Below, piece after piece: positions 17,986 to 26,140 of a stretch of 64,000 nucleotides of DNA; position 1 is the stretch's first letter; each line of letters opens with the position of its first letter. A model generated the notes under the pieces. It saw nothing but the letters and a program-made list of their open reading frames with translations. It did no database searches and was not told where the DNA came from. The stretch spans positions 4,898,501 to 4,962,500 of the forward strand of contig NZ_CP125378.1 in the NCBI RefSeq assembly GCF_034008635.1, read 5' to 3'. Both the position numbers and the translations under genes were made by a program. Source of the DNA: Pseudomonas sp. P8_229. GTDB lineage: Bacteria; Pseudomonadota; Gammaproteobacteria; Pseudomonadales; Pseudomonadaceae.

Positions 17986-17995
17986 TTGTATACAA
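17986..17995. promoter_or_regulatory. Candidate operator upstream of puuE
   Basis: Perfect 10-bp palindrome TTGTATACAA. The same core with one central change recurs at 18192 and 21074, in each case upstream of a purine gene. The form resembles GntR-family operators; the cognate regulator is not in this window. Confidence 0.55.
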
Positions 17996-18191
17996 CTTTA
18001 ATCTCACTTTGTAAGCCTGAATTTTCGCATTTTTCACCGACTGTCATCTTTTGCTGTTAAAGACGTGAGCCTGCAAGAAACCTGCCTGATCAGTCAGCTA
18101 ATGGATCGCAGGTTCAATAGATAGGCACTTGAGAGGCAGATCAAGGGTAAACGCCCGAACGGCGGGGGTGAGGTGAAAAATGTCGTTTTTA

Positions 18192-18201
18192 TTGTGTACA
18201 A
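18192..18201. promoter_or_regulatory. Candidate operator upstream of uraH
   Basis: TTGTGTACAA within the longer near-palindrome ATTGTGTACAAT, followed by a T-run. Its near edge is 131 bp before the uraH start, almost the same distance as the identical site before the AzgA-like gene. Confidence 0.55.
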
Positions 18202-18332
18202 TTTTTTTTAAAAGTGTCTTAATCAGTCGCTCGCCGCAGCTTTTCGTGCTCCGAATCGGTGCGGTCTCCTTTTTACCTGACTTCGGGAGGCGCGAGGTCT
18301 GACTGCTCCACGCAGGCAGGCGCGCAGAATCA

Positions 18333-18686
18333 ATGGGACGTTTGACAACACACGTTTTGGACGCTGCACACGGTTGCCCGGGCAGCTCGATCAAGGTCGA
18401 GCTGTACCGCGTTGAAGGTTCGCACCTGGAATTGGTCGCCAGTGCGATAACCAACAGCGATGGCCGGGTCGATGCGCCGCTGCTGCAAGGCGATGACTAC
18501 CGCACCGGGGTTTATCAGGTGCAGTTCCACGCCGGCGATTACTACCGCGCCCGTGGCGTGCAGTTGCCGGAGCCGGCGTTTCTGGACGTGGTGGTGCTGC
18601 GTTTCGGCATCTCTGCCGAACAGGATCACTACCACGTGCCACTGCTGATCTCGCCTTACAGCTATTCCACCTACCGGGGCAGCTGA
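18333..18686 (+). CDS. uraH: 5-hydroxyisourate hydrolase
   Basis: 117-residue transthyretin-like HIU hydrolase. It has the N-terminal LTTHVLDAAHGCPGSSIKVELY with catalytic His, an Arg in SDGRVDAPLL, and the diagnostic C-terminal tetrapeptide YRGS. It hydrolyses the PuuD product to OHCU, which UraD then decarboxylates. It is divergent from puuE and followed by a strong terminator. Being on the opposite strand to the rest of the pathway, it probably shares control through the common palindromes. Confidence 0.95.
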   Translation: MGRLTTHVLDAAHGCPGSSIKVELYRVEGSHLELVASAITNSDGRVDAPLLQGDDYRTGVYQVQFHAGDYYRARGVQLPEPAFLDVVVLRFGISAEQDHYHVPLLISPYSYSTYRGS

Positions 18687-18744
18687 CCCCCAAGCAGCTG
18701 CCCCCACCGGGAAGCGACTGCGCATATAGCTTCTTTGGTCTTTC

Positions 18745-18770
18745 GCCCGCTCACACTGCGGGCTTTTTTT
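18745..18770 (+). terminator. Terminator after uraH
   Basis: GCCCGC-TCACACT-GCGGGC hairpin followed by seven T. Confidence 0.85.
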
Positions 18771-18803
18771 CGTCTTTGGAAAAGTGTTGCCTGATCTGAC
18801 GCC

Positions 18804-18868
18804 TTCGCGAGCAAGCTCACTCCTGCATTTGGAATGCGATCCCCTGTAGGAGTGAGCCTGCTCGCGAT
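18804..18868. repeat. REPIN (GTAGGAGTGAGCC variant)
   Basis: Inverted REP halves of the AGGAGTGAGCCTGCTCGCGA variant, between uraH and the LysE gene. Confidence 0.8.
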
Positions 18869-18878
18869 GTTTTTGCTC

Positions 18879-19505
18879 TTAGCGGCTCAGCAGGGAAGCG
18901 GCGCCAGCGCCACTGAACAACCCGGCACTCACCCGGTTAAACCAGCTCTGCCCCTTGCCGCTGCGCAGATAGCGCGCCGCACCATGCGCACCCAGCCCGT
19001 AAGCCAGTTTGCAGCACAGATCGAGCACCACCCAGGTGGCGATCATGATCAGCAACTGCGGCAGGAACGGCTGTTGTGCACTGAGGAACTGCGGCAGAAA
19101 CGCGGCGAAGAACAGAATGTCTTTCGGATTGCTCGCGCCCAATACAAACGCGCGCCCGAACAAGGTGCGAAAGCGCGGTACCGGCGCCGCTTGCGGCACT
19201 TCAGCGCCCACGGCTGGCTGGCGCGATTGCTGCCAGCTCTGCCAGGCGAGGTAGAACAGGTACAGCGCGCCGACGATCTTCAAGGCGCTGAACAGCTGTT
19301 CAGACGCCAGCAGCAGGGCGCCAAGCCCCAGCGCCGAGGCACTGAGCAGGCAGATCGAGGCGATCACGCCGCCGAGAAACGCCGGGTACGAACGGCGCAG
19401 ACCGTAGTTCAGGCTGTTGCTGATCATCAGCAGCGACAGCGGCCCTGGGATCAGGATCACTACCAATGCAGCGCCGCTGAACAGCAGCCAGGTTTCCAGA
19501 CTCAT
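18879..19505 (-). CDS. LysE/RhtB family amino-acid exporter
   Basis: 208-residue inner-membrane protein with about six hydrophobic helices. It starts MSLETWLLFSGAALVVILIPGPLSLLMIS, where the conserved PGP of LysE translocators is present. GRAFVLGASNPKDILFFAAFLPQF is the second conserved segment (NPK). It is predicted to export amino acids or related metabolites; substrate unknown. The ATG at 19505 is preceded by GGAGAAAGTG. The upstream gene is the AzgA-like permease, but a terminator separates them. Confidence 0.85.
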   Translation of the reverse strand: MSLETWLLFSGAALVVILIPGPLSLLMISNSLNYGLRRSYPAFLGGVIASICLLSASALGLGALLLASEQLFSALKIVGALYLFYLAWQSWQQSRQPAVGAEVPQAAPVPRFRTLFGRAFVLGASNPKDILFFAAFLPQFLSAQQPFLPQLLIMIATWVVLDLCCKLAYGLGAHGAARYLRSGKGQSWFNRVSAGLFSGAGAASLLSR

Positions 19506-19540
19506 CACTTTCTCCTTTTTTGTTGTACTCAAGAATGTGC

Positions 19541-19566
19541 AAAAGCCCCACCCGCGAGGGTGAGGC
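19541..19566 (-). terminator. Terminator after the AzgA-like permease
   Basis: GCCTCACCC-TCGC-GGGTGGGGC hairpin on the minus strand followed by TTTT. Confidence 0.8.
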
Positions 19567-19593
19567 CGTTTTGACGCTTGAACCGCGTGACGC

Positions 19594-20943
19594 TTACAAG
19601 AAGATGAACTTGGCGATGAAGATCGCGCAGAGCACCCACAGGCTGACGGAAATTTCCTTGTACTTGCCGGTACCGGCCTTCAACGCCACGTAGGTGATGA
19701 AGCCCAGCGCGATGCCATCGGCGACCGAGAAGGTCAGCGGCATCATGATCGCGGTGACAATCGCCGGAATCGCATCAGTGGCTTCGTCCCACTCGATGTG
19801 GGCCATGCCGCCCATCATCAGCATCGCAACGTAGATCAGTGCACCGGCGGTGGCGTAAGCGGGAATCATGCCGGCCAGCGGTGCGAAAAACATCGCGGCT
19901 ATAAATAGCACACCTACGGTGACGGCGGTAAGACCAGTCCGACCACCAGCGGCTACGCCGGCGGCACTTTCCACATAGCTGGTGACAGGTGGCACACCGA
20001 CCACGGCGCCGAATACGCTGGAGGCACTGTCGGCTTTCATGGCGCGCGAGAGGTTTTCGATACGCCCGTCGGCGTTGACCAGATTGGCGCGCTGGGCAAC
20101 GCCCATCAGGGTGCCGGCGGTGTCGAACATGTGCACAAAGAGGAAGGCCAGGACCACGCTGATCATGCTGACGTTGAACACCCCCGCGACGTTCATCGCC
20201 ATGAAGGTCGGCGCCAGGCTTGGCGGGGTCGACATGATGCCTGAGTAGTGCACGATGCCCAGGCCCCAACCGGCGAGGGTCACGGTGATGATGCTGATGA
20301 GGATCGCGCCGAACACCTTGTGGTAGCTGAGGATCGCGATCATCAGGAAGCAGATCGCCGCCAGCAGCGGGCCGGGTTCACGCAGGGAGCCGAGCTTGAT
20401 CAGGGTTGCCGGGCTGTCGACCACGATGCCCGCAGTCTTCAGGCCGATCAGTCCGAGGAACAGGCCGACACCGGCGCCCATCGCAAAGCGCAGGCTGACC
20501 GGAATACTGTTGAGCAGCCATTCGCGAATGCGCGAGAAGGTCAGGATCATGAACAGCACACCGGAGACGAATACCGCACCGAGCGCGGTTTCCCAGTTGT
20601 AGCCCATGGTGCCGACCACGGTGTAGGTGAAGAAGGCGTTGAGGCCCATGCCCGGCGCCAGACCGACCGGCCAGTTGGCGTACAGGCCCATCAGCAGGCA
20701 GCCGAGTGCGGCGGCGATGCAGGTGGCGACAAAGGCTGCACCGTGATCGATCCCGGCATCGGCCATGATGTTCGGGTTGACGAAGATGATGTAAGCCATG
20801 GTGATGAAGGTTGTCAGACCGGCAATCAGCTCGGTCTTCACCGTGGTGCCATGCAAGCTGAGTTTAAAGATGCGCTCCAGCACGCCACTGCGTAATGGCG
20901 GTGAGAGTTCCAGCGTCGATGCTTCGGATTTGCGGCTTTCCAC
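19594..20943 (-). CDS. AzgA-like NCS2 purine (adenine/guanine/hypoxanthine) permease
   Basis: 449-residue polytopic membrane protein of the AzgA-like branch of NCS2 transporters. Motifs are TELIAGLTTFITMAYIIFVNP near the N-terminus, VGLAPGMGLNAFFTYTVV, DTAGTLMGVAQ and GVPPVTSYVESAAGVAAGGRTGLTAV. These match the proton:purine-base symporters GhxP/AzgA/PbuG. The gene is monocistronic with its own terminator. The palindrome TTGTGTACAA occurs 131 bp upstream, identical to that before uraH, so co-regulation with ureide catabolism is likely. Confidence 0.9.
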   Translation of the reverse strand: MESRKSEASTLELSPPLRSGVLERIFKLSLHGTTVKTELIAGLTTFITMAYIIFVNPNIMADAGIDHGAAFVATCIAAALGCLLMGLYANWPVGLAPGMGLNAFFTYTVVGTMGYNWETALGAVFVSGVLFMILTFSRIREWLLNSIPVSLRFAMGAGVGLFLGLIGLKTAGIVVDSPATLIKLGSLREPGPLLAAICFLMIAILSYHKVFGAILISIITVTLAGWGLGIVHYSGIMSTPPSLAPTFMAMNVAGVFNVSMISVVLAFLFVHMFDTAGTLMGVAQRANLVNADGRIENLSRAMKADSASSVFGAVVGVPPVTSYVESAAGVAAGGRTGLTAVTVGVLFIAAMFFAPLAGMIPAYATAGALIYVAMLMMGGMAHIEWDEATDAIPAIVTAIMMPLTFSVADGIALGFITYVALKAGTGKYKEISVSLWVLCAIFIAKFIFL

Positions 20944-21073
20944 AGCGAGTACTCCTCAAGAGTTTTATTGTTATTTCCAGGGCCGGACCCATGAGGGGTG
21001 GCAGCAGCCCTTTGAGGCATACGCGAATTTGTTGACCATGCGGTCAGGAACTCGCACGCTGTGGATTATGCTT

Positions 21074-21083
21074 TTGTGTACAA
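21074..21083. promoter_or_regulatory. Candidate operator upstream of the AzgA-like permease
   Basis: TTGTGTACAA, identical to the site before uraH and one base from that before puuE. The rest of the 20944-21261 gap holds a REPIN and no gene. Confidence 0.55.
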
Positions 21084-21156
21084 ATAAAGCAAATATTGTT
21101 TTTGGTTTTGTTTACGAAAGGTCAGGCGATAGGGATATATCGCCCGTTCCGGCACT

Positions 21157-21248
21157 TTCGGAAGCAAGCCCCCTCCCACAGTGGATCTCCGGTGAACCCG
21201 GATCATGGGTACTCAGCAGAACCCTGGGGGAGGGGGCTTGCTCCCGAA
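21157..21248. repeat. REPIN (GGGAGGGGGCTTGCTCCCGAA variant)
   Basis: Inverted halves of a REP variant with AGCAAGCCCCCTCCC core, between the azgA-like promoter region and the MarR gene. Confidence 0.8.
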
Positions 21249-21261
21249 GAGGCCAGTCTGA

Positions 21262-21708
21262 TCAATCGAGATGTGCCTGGCTGTCGCCCAACGCCATATT
21301 CACCGCCAACCACCCATTCACCGCCGCCTCCCCAGCCTCGGCAAACACTCGCTCAAGCAATTTCACCTGCTCGCGGCGCAACGCCTGCTCGAACTTCGCA
21401 CCCTCGGCGGTCAGCTCCAGCAGGCGCTTACGCTTGTCCGCCTCTGATGCGACGCTGTCCACCAGGTGCATCTCCTGCAACTGGCGCAACGGCATGTTCA
21501 ACGCCTGTTTGCTGACGCCGAGCAATCCCAGCAACTGCTTGACGCTGAGATTGGGATAACGCGCGATGAAAAACACAATCCGCTGATGCACCCGGGACAA
21601 GCCGCGACGCTCCAGCATTTCATCCGCCTTGGCAGTGAACGCCTGATAGCCGAAGAAAAACGCTTCCATCGCCTGTTGTTGGCTTGCAGGGCTTTTAAGG
21701 TCAAGCAT
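21262..21708 (-). CDS. MarR-family transcriptional regulator
   Basis: 148 residues from the ATG at 21708; a TTG at 21726 would add six residues but has no ribosome binding site. The winged-helix region reads RVHQRIVFFIARYPNLSVKQLLGLLGVSKQALNMPLRQLQEM, followed by a wing with ASEADKRKRLLELT. It is divergent from an aminotransferase gene, with an inverted repeat between them, so it probably controls that gene and itself. The inducer is unknown. Confidence 0.85.
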   Translation of the reverse strand: MLDLKSPASQQQAMEAFFFGYQAFTAKADEMLERRGLSRVHQRIVFFIARYPNLSVKQLLGLLGVSKQALNMPLRQLQEMHLVDSVASEADKRKRLLELTAEGAKFEQALRREQVKLLERVFAEAGEAAVNGWLAVNMALGDSQAHLD

Positions 21709-21740
21709 ATTGACGTACTCGCTCAAGCTGTCGTAGTTTC

Positions 21741-21757
21741 AGTCAACCAGTTTGACT
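21741..21757. promoter_or_regulatory. Candidate MarR operator
   Basis: 17-bp imperfect palindrome with exact arms AGTCAA and TTGACT around CCAGT. It lies between the divergent MarR and aminotransferase starts. Confidence 0.5.
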
Positions 21758-21790
21758 TATTTTTCCCAGGCCTCGCTACCGGTGACTCCC

Positions 21791-22957
21791 ATGGCTTTTT
21801 CCGAACGTGTCTCGCGCCTTAAAAGTTCTCTGATCCGTGAAATCCTCGCCGCCGCCCAGCGCCCGGAGGTGATGTCGTTCGCCGGCGGCCTGCCCGCCGA
21901 AGCCATGTTGCCGAAGGTCGAGTGGGCCGACATGCCGCTTTCCCTCGGCCAATACGGCATGAGCGAAGGCGAGCCGGCGCTGCGTGAAGCCCTGGCAGCA
22001 GAGGCGAGGGCGCTTGGCCTGGACTGTAAGGCGAGTCAGGTGCTGGTGGTCAGTGGTTCCCAGCAAACCCTCGATCTGGCGGCCAAGTTGTACATCGACA
22101 AGGGCACCGAGATTCTGCTGGAAGCGCCGACCTATCTGGCCGCCTTGCAGATCTTCCAGCTGTTTGGCGCCGATTGCCTGACCGTGCCGCAAGAGGCTGA
22201 CGGACCCAATCTGGCCCAACTGCGCAGCCGCCTTGAGCAGCATCGTCCGGCGTTCATCTACCTGATCCCGACGTTCCAGAACCCGTCCGCCGTGCGCTAC
22301 AGCGAAGCCAGGCGCGCCGCCGTCGCCGCGTTGCTGGATGAATTCGGCGTGACCCTGATCGAAGACGAGCCCTACCGCGAACTGACCTTCGATGGCGGCA
22401 GCGCCAAGCCGATTGCCGGGCGCCTGAAAACAGCCAGCTGGATCTACACCGGTACCGTGTCGAAAACCCTGCTGCCGGGTTTGCGTGTCGGTTACCTGAT
22501 TGCCAGTCCGGACCTGTTCCCGCACCTGCTCAAGCTCAAGCAATCGGCGGATCTGCACACCAACCGCATCGGTCAGTGGCAGGCACTGCAATGGATCGGC
22601 ACGGAACAATATCAGCAGCACTTGAGCGAACTGCGCGGCTTTTACCGTGAGCGGCGCGATGCGTTTGAGTCAGCACTGCAAACGCATTTCTCCGATCTGG
22701 CGAACTGGAACACGCCGCAGGGCGGGTTGTTTTTCTGGCTGACGCTGAAGCAGCCGCTGGATACCCGCACCTTGCTCAATGAGGCGCTGGCCAATGACGT
22801 GGCGTTCATGCCGGGCGAGCCGTTCTTTCCCGAGCCGGATAAACATCATGGGCATTTGCGTCTGAATTTCAGCCACATCGATCCGGCGCGATTGGATGAA
22901 GGACTCAAACGATTGGCGGCGGTGGTGCGACAGGCGCAGATAGATAAAGCGGCCTGA
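21791..22957 (+). CDS. PLP-dependent aminotransferase, class I/II (LysN/2-aminoadipate-like)
   Basis: 388-residue fold-type I aminotransferase without an N-terminal HTH domain. It shows EVMSFAGGLPAEAMLP at the start, SGSQQTLDLAAKLYID, PTFQNPSAVRYS, EDEPYRELTF and the PLP-lysine motif TGTVSKTLLPGLRVGYL. LRLNFSH near the end carries the carboxylate-binding Arg. This matches the MocR-like aminotransferase group that includes LysN and aromatic/2-aminoadipate transaminases; the amino acid is not predictable. The ATG at 21791 is preferred over a TTG at 21752, which lies inside the operator. Confidence 0.85.
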   Translation: MAFSERVSRLKSSLIREILAAAQRPEVMSFAGGLPAEAMLPKVEWADMPLSLGQYGMSEGEPALREALAAEARALGLDCKASQVLVVSGSQQTLDLAAKLYIDKGTEILLEAPTYLAALQIFQLFGADCLTVPQEADGPNLAQLRSRLEQHRPAFIYLIPTFQNPSAVRYSEARRAAVAALLDEFGVTLIEDEPYRELTFDGGSAKPIAGRLKTASWIYTGTVSKTLLPGLRVGYLIASPDLFPHLLKLKQSADLHTNRIGQWQALQWIGTEQYQQHLSELRGFYRERRDAFESALQTHFSDLANWNTPQGGLFFWLTLKQPLDTRTLLNEALANDVAFMPGEPFFPEPDKHHGHLRLNFSHIDPARLDEGLKRLAAVVRQAQIDKAA

Positions 22958-22963
22958 AAAACC

Positions 22964-22994
22964 AATAAACCGGCTCGAGGGCCGGTTTATTTTT
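22964..22994 (+). terminator. Terminator after the aminotransferase
   Basis: AAACCGGC-TCGAG-GGCCGGTTT-type hairpin followed by ATTTTTG. Confidence 0.8.
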
Positions 22995-23025
22995 GTCTGG
23001 GATTTGTGGTATCGGCGCGGGCCTC

Positions 23026-23092
23026 ATCGCGAGCAGGCTCACCCCTACAGGGGAGCGCATTCCAAATGTAGGAGTGAGCCTGCTCGCGATAG
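23026..23092. repeat. REPIN (GTAGGAGTGAGCC variant)
   Basis: Inverted REP halves GCGAGCAGGCTCACCCCTAC and AGGAGTGAGCCTGCTCGCGA. Confidence 0.8.
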
Positions 23093-23117
23093 GGCCATCA
23101 GCCGCAATACAGAAACA

Positions 23118-23489
23118 TCAGACCGCCGCGAAGCGCTTGTCCAGATAATCAATGATCACCTTGGACTCATACATCCAGGTGGTCTGCCCATTTTCTTCAA
23201 TGCGCAGGCACGGCACCTTGATCTTGCCGCCCTGGTCCAGCAGCGTCTGGCGATCCTGTTCGCTGTTCTTCGCGTCCTTCAGTGCCACCGGCACGTTCAG
23301 GCGGCGCAGGGTGCGGCGGGTTTTCACGCAGAACGGGCAGGCGTGGAACTGATACAGGGTCAGGCCTTTCGCGGCCGCGTTGACCTGGGCCTGGGTTTCG
23401 GCAGGGCGCTGTTTCTTGCCCGGGCGGGTGATGAAGTCGATGAAGATGATCAGTTGGCCAAGGCCGACACGAAGCGCTTTTACGAACAC
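23118..23489 (-). CDS. Glutaredoxin-like / GST N-terminal-type protein
   Basis: 123 residues from a GTG at 23489 with GAGG eight bases upstream. A hydrophobic N-terminus (VKALRVGLGQLIIFIDFITRP) is followed by a thioredoxin-fold domain with active site ACPFC and the cis-Pro segment KVPCLRI. It ends YLDKRF, as in GST N-domains. It is a probable membrane-anchored monocluster glutaredoxin-like reductase using glutathione; substrate unknown. It lies downstream of folE across a bidirectional terminator. Confidence 0.78.
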   Translation of the reverse strand: MFVKALRVGLGQLIIFIDFITRPGKKQRPAETQAQVNAAAKGLTLYQFHACPFCVKTRRTLRRLNVPVALKDAKNSEQDRQTLLDQGGKIKVPCLRIEENGQTTWMYESKVIIDYLDKRFAAV

Positions 23490-23552
23490 GTTGAAAGCCT
23501 CACGGTGCAAATTGAGAAAGGCGCGCAGCTTACCCGATTTTTCACGGGCGAA

Positions 23553-23582
23553 AAAAAACCGGCGATCAACGCCGGTTTTTTC
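23553..23582 (-). terminator. Bidirectional terminator after folE
   Basis: AAAACCGGCG-ATCAA-CGCCGGTTTT hairpin with A-tract and T-tract on opposite sides. Confidence 0.88.
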
Positions 23583-23591
23583 TGCAGCCGA

Positions 23592-24137
23592 TTACTTGAT
23601 CAGGCTGAGGAACTCGCTGCGGGTTGCCGCGTTTTCGCGGAACTCACCGAGCATCACCGAAGTGATCATCGACGAGTTCTGCTTCTCGACACCGCGCATC
23701 ATCATGCACATGTGCTTGGCCTCGATCACCACGGCCACGCCCAGCGCGCCAGTGACTTGCATCACCGCATCAGCGATCTGGCGGCTGAGATTTTCCTGAA
23801 TTTGCAGGCGACGGGCGTACATGTCGACGATCCGCGCGACCTTCGACAGGCCCAGCACTTTGCCGCTCGGGATGTACGCGACGTGCGCCTTGCCGATGAA
23901 CGGCAGCAGGTGGTGTTCGCACAACGAGTACAGCTCGATGTCCTTGACCAGCACCATTTCGCTGTTGTCGGAGCTGAACAGGGCACCGTTGGTGACCTCT
24001 TCGAGCGTCTGTTCATAACCGCGGCAGAGGTACTGCATGGCTTTGGCGGCACGCTTTGGCGTGTCGAGCAGGCCCTCGCGGGACACGTCCTCGCCCAGTT
24101 GGCCGAGGATCGCGGTGTAATTCTGTTCCAGGGACAT
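23592..24137 (-). CDS. folE: GTP cyclohydrolase I
   Basis: 181-residue FolE. Zinc ligands are in [10 protein letters not shown] and KHMCMMMRG, with the substrate-binding [21 protein letters not shown] and a conserved C-terminal RSEFLSLI. It converts GTP to dihydroneopterin triphosphate in folate/pterin synthesis. The ATG at 24137 ([15 protein letters not shown]) is chosen; the in-frame start 17 codons upstream is not conserved-like. It is followed by its own terminator. Confidence 0.94.
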   Translation of the reverse strand: MSLEQNYTAILGQLGEDVSREGLLDTPKRAAKAMQYLCRGYEQTLEEVTNGALFSSDNSEMVLVKDIELYSLCEHHLLPFIGKAHVAYIPSGKVLGLSKVARIVDMYARRLQIQENLSRQIADAVMQVTGALGVAVVIEAKHMCMMMRGVEKQNSSMITSVMLGEFRENAATRSEFLSLIK

Positions 24138-24214
24138 GAAACTACCTGTGGGGATTTTCGCAAAGGGCAAGGGTACGGTGGCGGACACGACCCTGCAAGT
24201 TCGGTGTAACGCGA

Positions 24215-24772
24215 TTATTCGTCGCGGCCTTCCATCATGGTGCGTTTAAGTATCACGTAAACCGCGCCGGCACCGCCATGTTTGGCCTGGCAGGAGCAGA
24301 AACCGAGTACTTGCGAGTGCTGGCGCAGCCAGGTGTTGACGTGGCTTTTGATCATCGGCCGCTTGCCGTCCAGACGCACGGCCTTGCCGTGGGTGACACG
24401 CACGCAGCGGATTTCGAATTTGGTCGCTTCGGCGAGAAAGGCCCAGAGGGTTTCGCGGGCTTTTTCGACGTTCATACCGTGCAGGTCGAGGCTGCCTTCA
24501 AACGGGATCTGCCCGATCTTGAGCTTGCGCATCTGGCTTTCCTGAACCCCGTCGCGGGCCCACATCAACTCGTCTTCGGGGCCGACGTCGATCACGAACT
24601 GATCGGACAGGCCATCCACGGTGGTGGTGTCGGTGCGCACGGTGGCGGACTGGCGCAGCTTGGCGATCTGTGCGCGGTCTGCCTTGGGTTTGCCGGTGTC
24701 GGCGCGGTCGTGCTTGATCGGCTTGACGCCTTGAATCGCACTTTTGAACAGGGAAAAATCGTCGTCTTGCAT
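24215..24772 (-). CDS. Smr-domain DNA/RNA endonuclease-like protein
   Basis: 185 residues from the ATG at 24772 ([25 protein letters not shown]). The N-terminal LDLHGM precursor linker is followed by a Smr domain with [25 protein letters not shown] and the C-terminal [15 protein letters not shown]. The LDLH and HGKG-like motifs are those of MutS2/SmrA nickases. It resembles YdaL/SmrA and is probably cytosolic nucleic-acid processing. It lies 77 bp upstream of folE on the same strand. Confidence 0.87.
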   Translation of the reverse strand: MQDDDFSLFKSAIQGVKPIKHDRADTGKPKADRAQIAKLRQSATVRTDTTTVDGLSDQFVIDVGPEDELMWARDGVQESQMRKLKIGQIPFEGSLDLHGMNVEKARETLWAFLAEATKFEIRCVRVTHGKAVRLDGKRPMIKSHVNTWLRQHSQVLGFCSCQAKHGGAGAVYVILKRTMMEGRDE

Positions 24773-24846
24773 GTCAGCCTCCGCGAAGGGCGGCCAGTTT
24801 ACCCAAGTCGAAACAAAACGGCCCGGCAAAAAGCCAGGCCGGTGAT

Positions 24847-25167
24847 TCAGTCGTGTTTTTTCATCAGGTGCGGGGACATGTTCAGTTCCCGCGATTGCCG
24901 TGCACGACGCCGGCAACGACGCCACAGCGCCACGCCGAAATACAGGAACAGCAAACCGACCGCCAGAATGATCGCCGAACCCATCGGCGAGGCATTCAGC
25001 TCGCCGAGCGCGGGCGGGCGTCCCAGCAGGCTGGCGGCACCGGCCATCGCCAGCAGCACACCGAACATCGCCAGAATGGCGGCGATCGCTGCGCCGAATC
25101 GAAAACGCCAGTTGCTTTGGCCTTTGGGCCGCAAGCGGCGTGCGTCAAATCCATCGGATAACTTCAT
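24847..25167 (-). CDS. Small two-helix membrane protein (106 aa), unknown
   Basis: Starts at the ATG at 25167, which has an excellent GAGGAAGG ribosome binding site. A basic N-terminus (DARRLRPKGQSNWRF) is followed by two hydrophobic helices (FGAAIAAILAMFGVLLAMAG and GSAIILAVGLLFLYFGVALW) and a basic tail WRRCRRRARQSR. The topology suggests both termini cytosolic. No family is recognised with certainty. It lies upstream of the Smr gene on the same strand. Confidence 0.65.
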   Translation of the reverse strand: MKLSDGFDARRLRPKGQSNWRFRFGAAIAAILAMFGVLLAMAGAASLLGRPPALGELNASPMGSAIILAVGLLFLYFGVALWRRCRRRARQSRELNMSPHLMKKHD

Positions 25168-25311
25168 TCCGACCTTCCTCAATGGGTATCGGCCCTTCGA
25201 CCGGGAGTTGACCGGGTTGTTCCTGAGGCTAAGGCAATTGAAGCAAATGCGAGGCTTTTGCGGATGAGCGGCGCTGTGTGCCGCTCACCGGAGCTTGATA
25301 TCAGTGCGCGA

Positions 25312-25902
25312 TCAGATCAGGTCTTGAGTCAAGGCGAGGGTGGCGAAGTTGTCGGCCATGATCGCCATTTCCGCTTCCTGCACCCGCTCGGCGCTGAGTA
25401 CGCGACCCTTGAATGGCAGGTCACGGGTGGCGCAGGCGTCTTCCACCAGCGTGCAACGGAAGCCCAGGTTCTTCGCTGCGCGCACGGTGGTGCTGACGCT
25501 GGAATGGCTCATGAAGCCGCAGACGATCAAGTCCAGCGAGCCGAGGTTCTGCAGACGATCGAGCAGCTCGGTGCCGTGGAAGGCGCTCGGCAGCAGTTTG
25601 CCGATGATCGTTTCATCACCCTGTGGCTCAAGGCCGGGGATGAACTCGCCACGTTCGCCCTGCGGGTCGAACAGGCCACCGACGGTGCCGAGATGACGCA
25701 CGTGCACGATCGGCCGACCGGCTGCACGGGCCGCAGCGACCAGTTGTTTGATGTTCGCGACGGCCGCGTCCATGCCGCTCAGGGCGAGCGGGCCACTGAG
25801 GTACTCTTTCTGGGCATCGATGATGACCACGGTGGCATGGCTCAGTGTGGCCGCTGCATAACCGCGACCGCTGAGTAGAAACATCGTTTTTGGAACGGAC
25901 AT
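25312..25902 (-). CDS. Isochorismatase-like hydrolase with Ser in place of catalytic Cys
   Basis: 196 residues from the ATG at 25902 (AAGGAG upstream). The isochorismatase fold shows catalytic Asp in TVVIIDAQKEY and Lys in IGKLLPSAF. The nucleophile position, normally Cys in GxxTxxCV, reads GFMSHSSVSTTVRAA. The Cys is therefore replaced by Ser, read directly from TCC AGC codons. Cysteine hydrolases (nicotinamidase-like) need Cys, whereas true isochorismatases lack it, so amidase activity is doubtful. Function is unknown. Confidence 0.8.
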   Translation of the reverse strand: MSVPKTMFLLSGRGYAAATLSHATVVIIDAQKEYLSGPLALSGMDAAVANIKQLVAAARAAGRPIVHVRHLGTVGGLFDPQGERGEFIPGLEPQGDETIIGKLLPSAFHGTELLDRLQNLGSLDLIVCGFMSHSSVSTTVRAAKNLGFRCTLVEDACATRDLPFKGRVLSAERVQEAEMAIMADNFATLALTQDLI

Positions 25903-26140
25903 TCGGGGCTCCTTGGGGTGGGGCTTTTGCGGCATTGTCCTCTGGCTGAGCGGTTCTGTGAACCGCTACCATCGTAGGCGCCGTCGTTACTGGCCTGTAG
26001 CCTTGTCACGTTACACGTTCTGTACAATGGCTGATGCAAAAATCAGAAAAGTCCTACTATCGCTCCGCTGATTTTCCTGCGTCGTCGGCGCGCGTTTTGG
26101 CTGGTAGAATCGCCAGTCGTTTTTTCTGGAGTTCTGCCCC

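Larger units (their letters stand above)
17903..18332. promoter_or_regulatory. 430-bp divergent control region of puuE and uraH
   Basis: No gene is seen. The region is AT-rich and contains two operator-like palindromes (see separate entries). The stretch from 18003 to 18180 shows no other recognisable element. It is expected to carry both divergent promoters for ureide catabolism. Confidence 0.6.
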
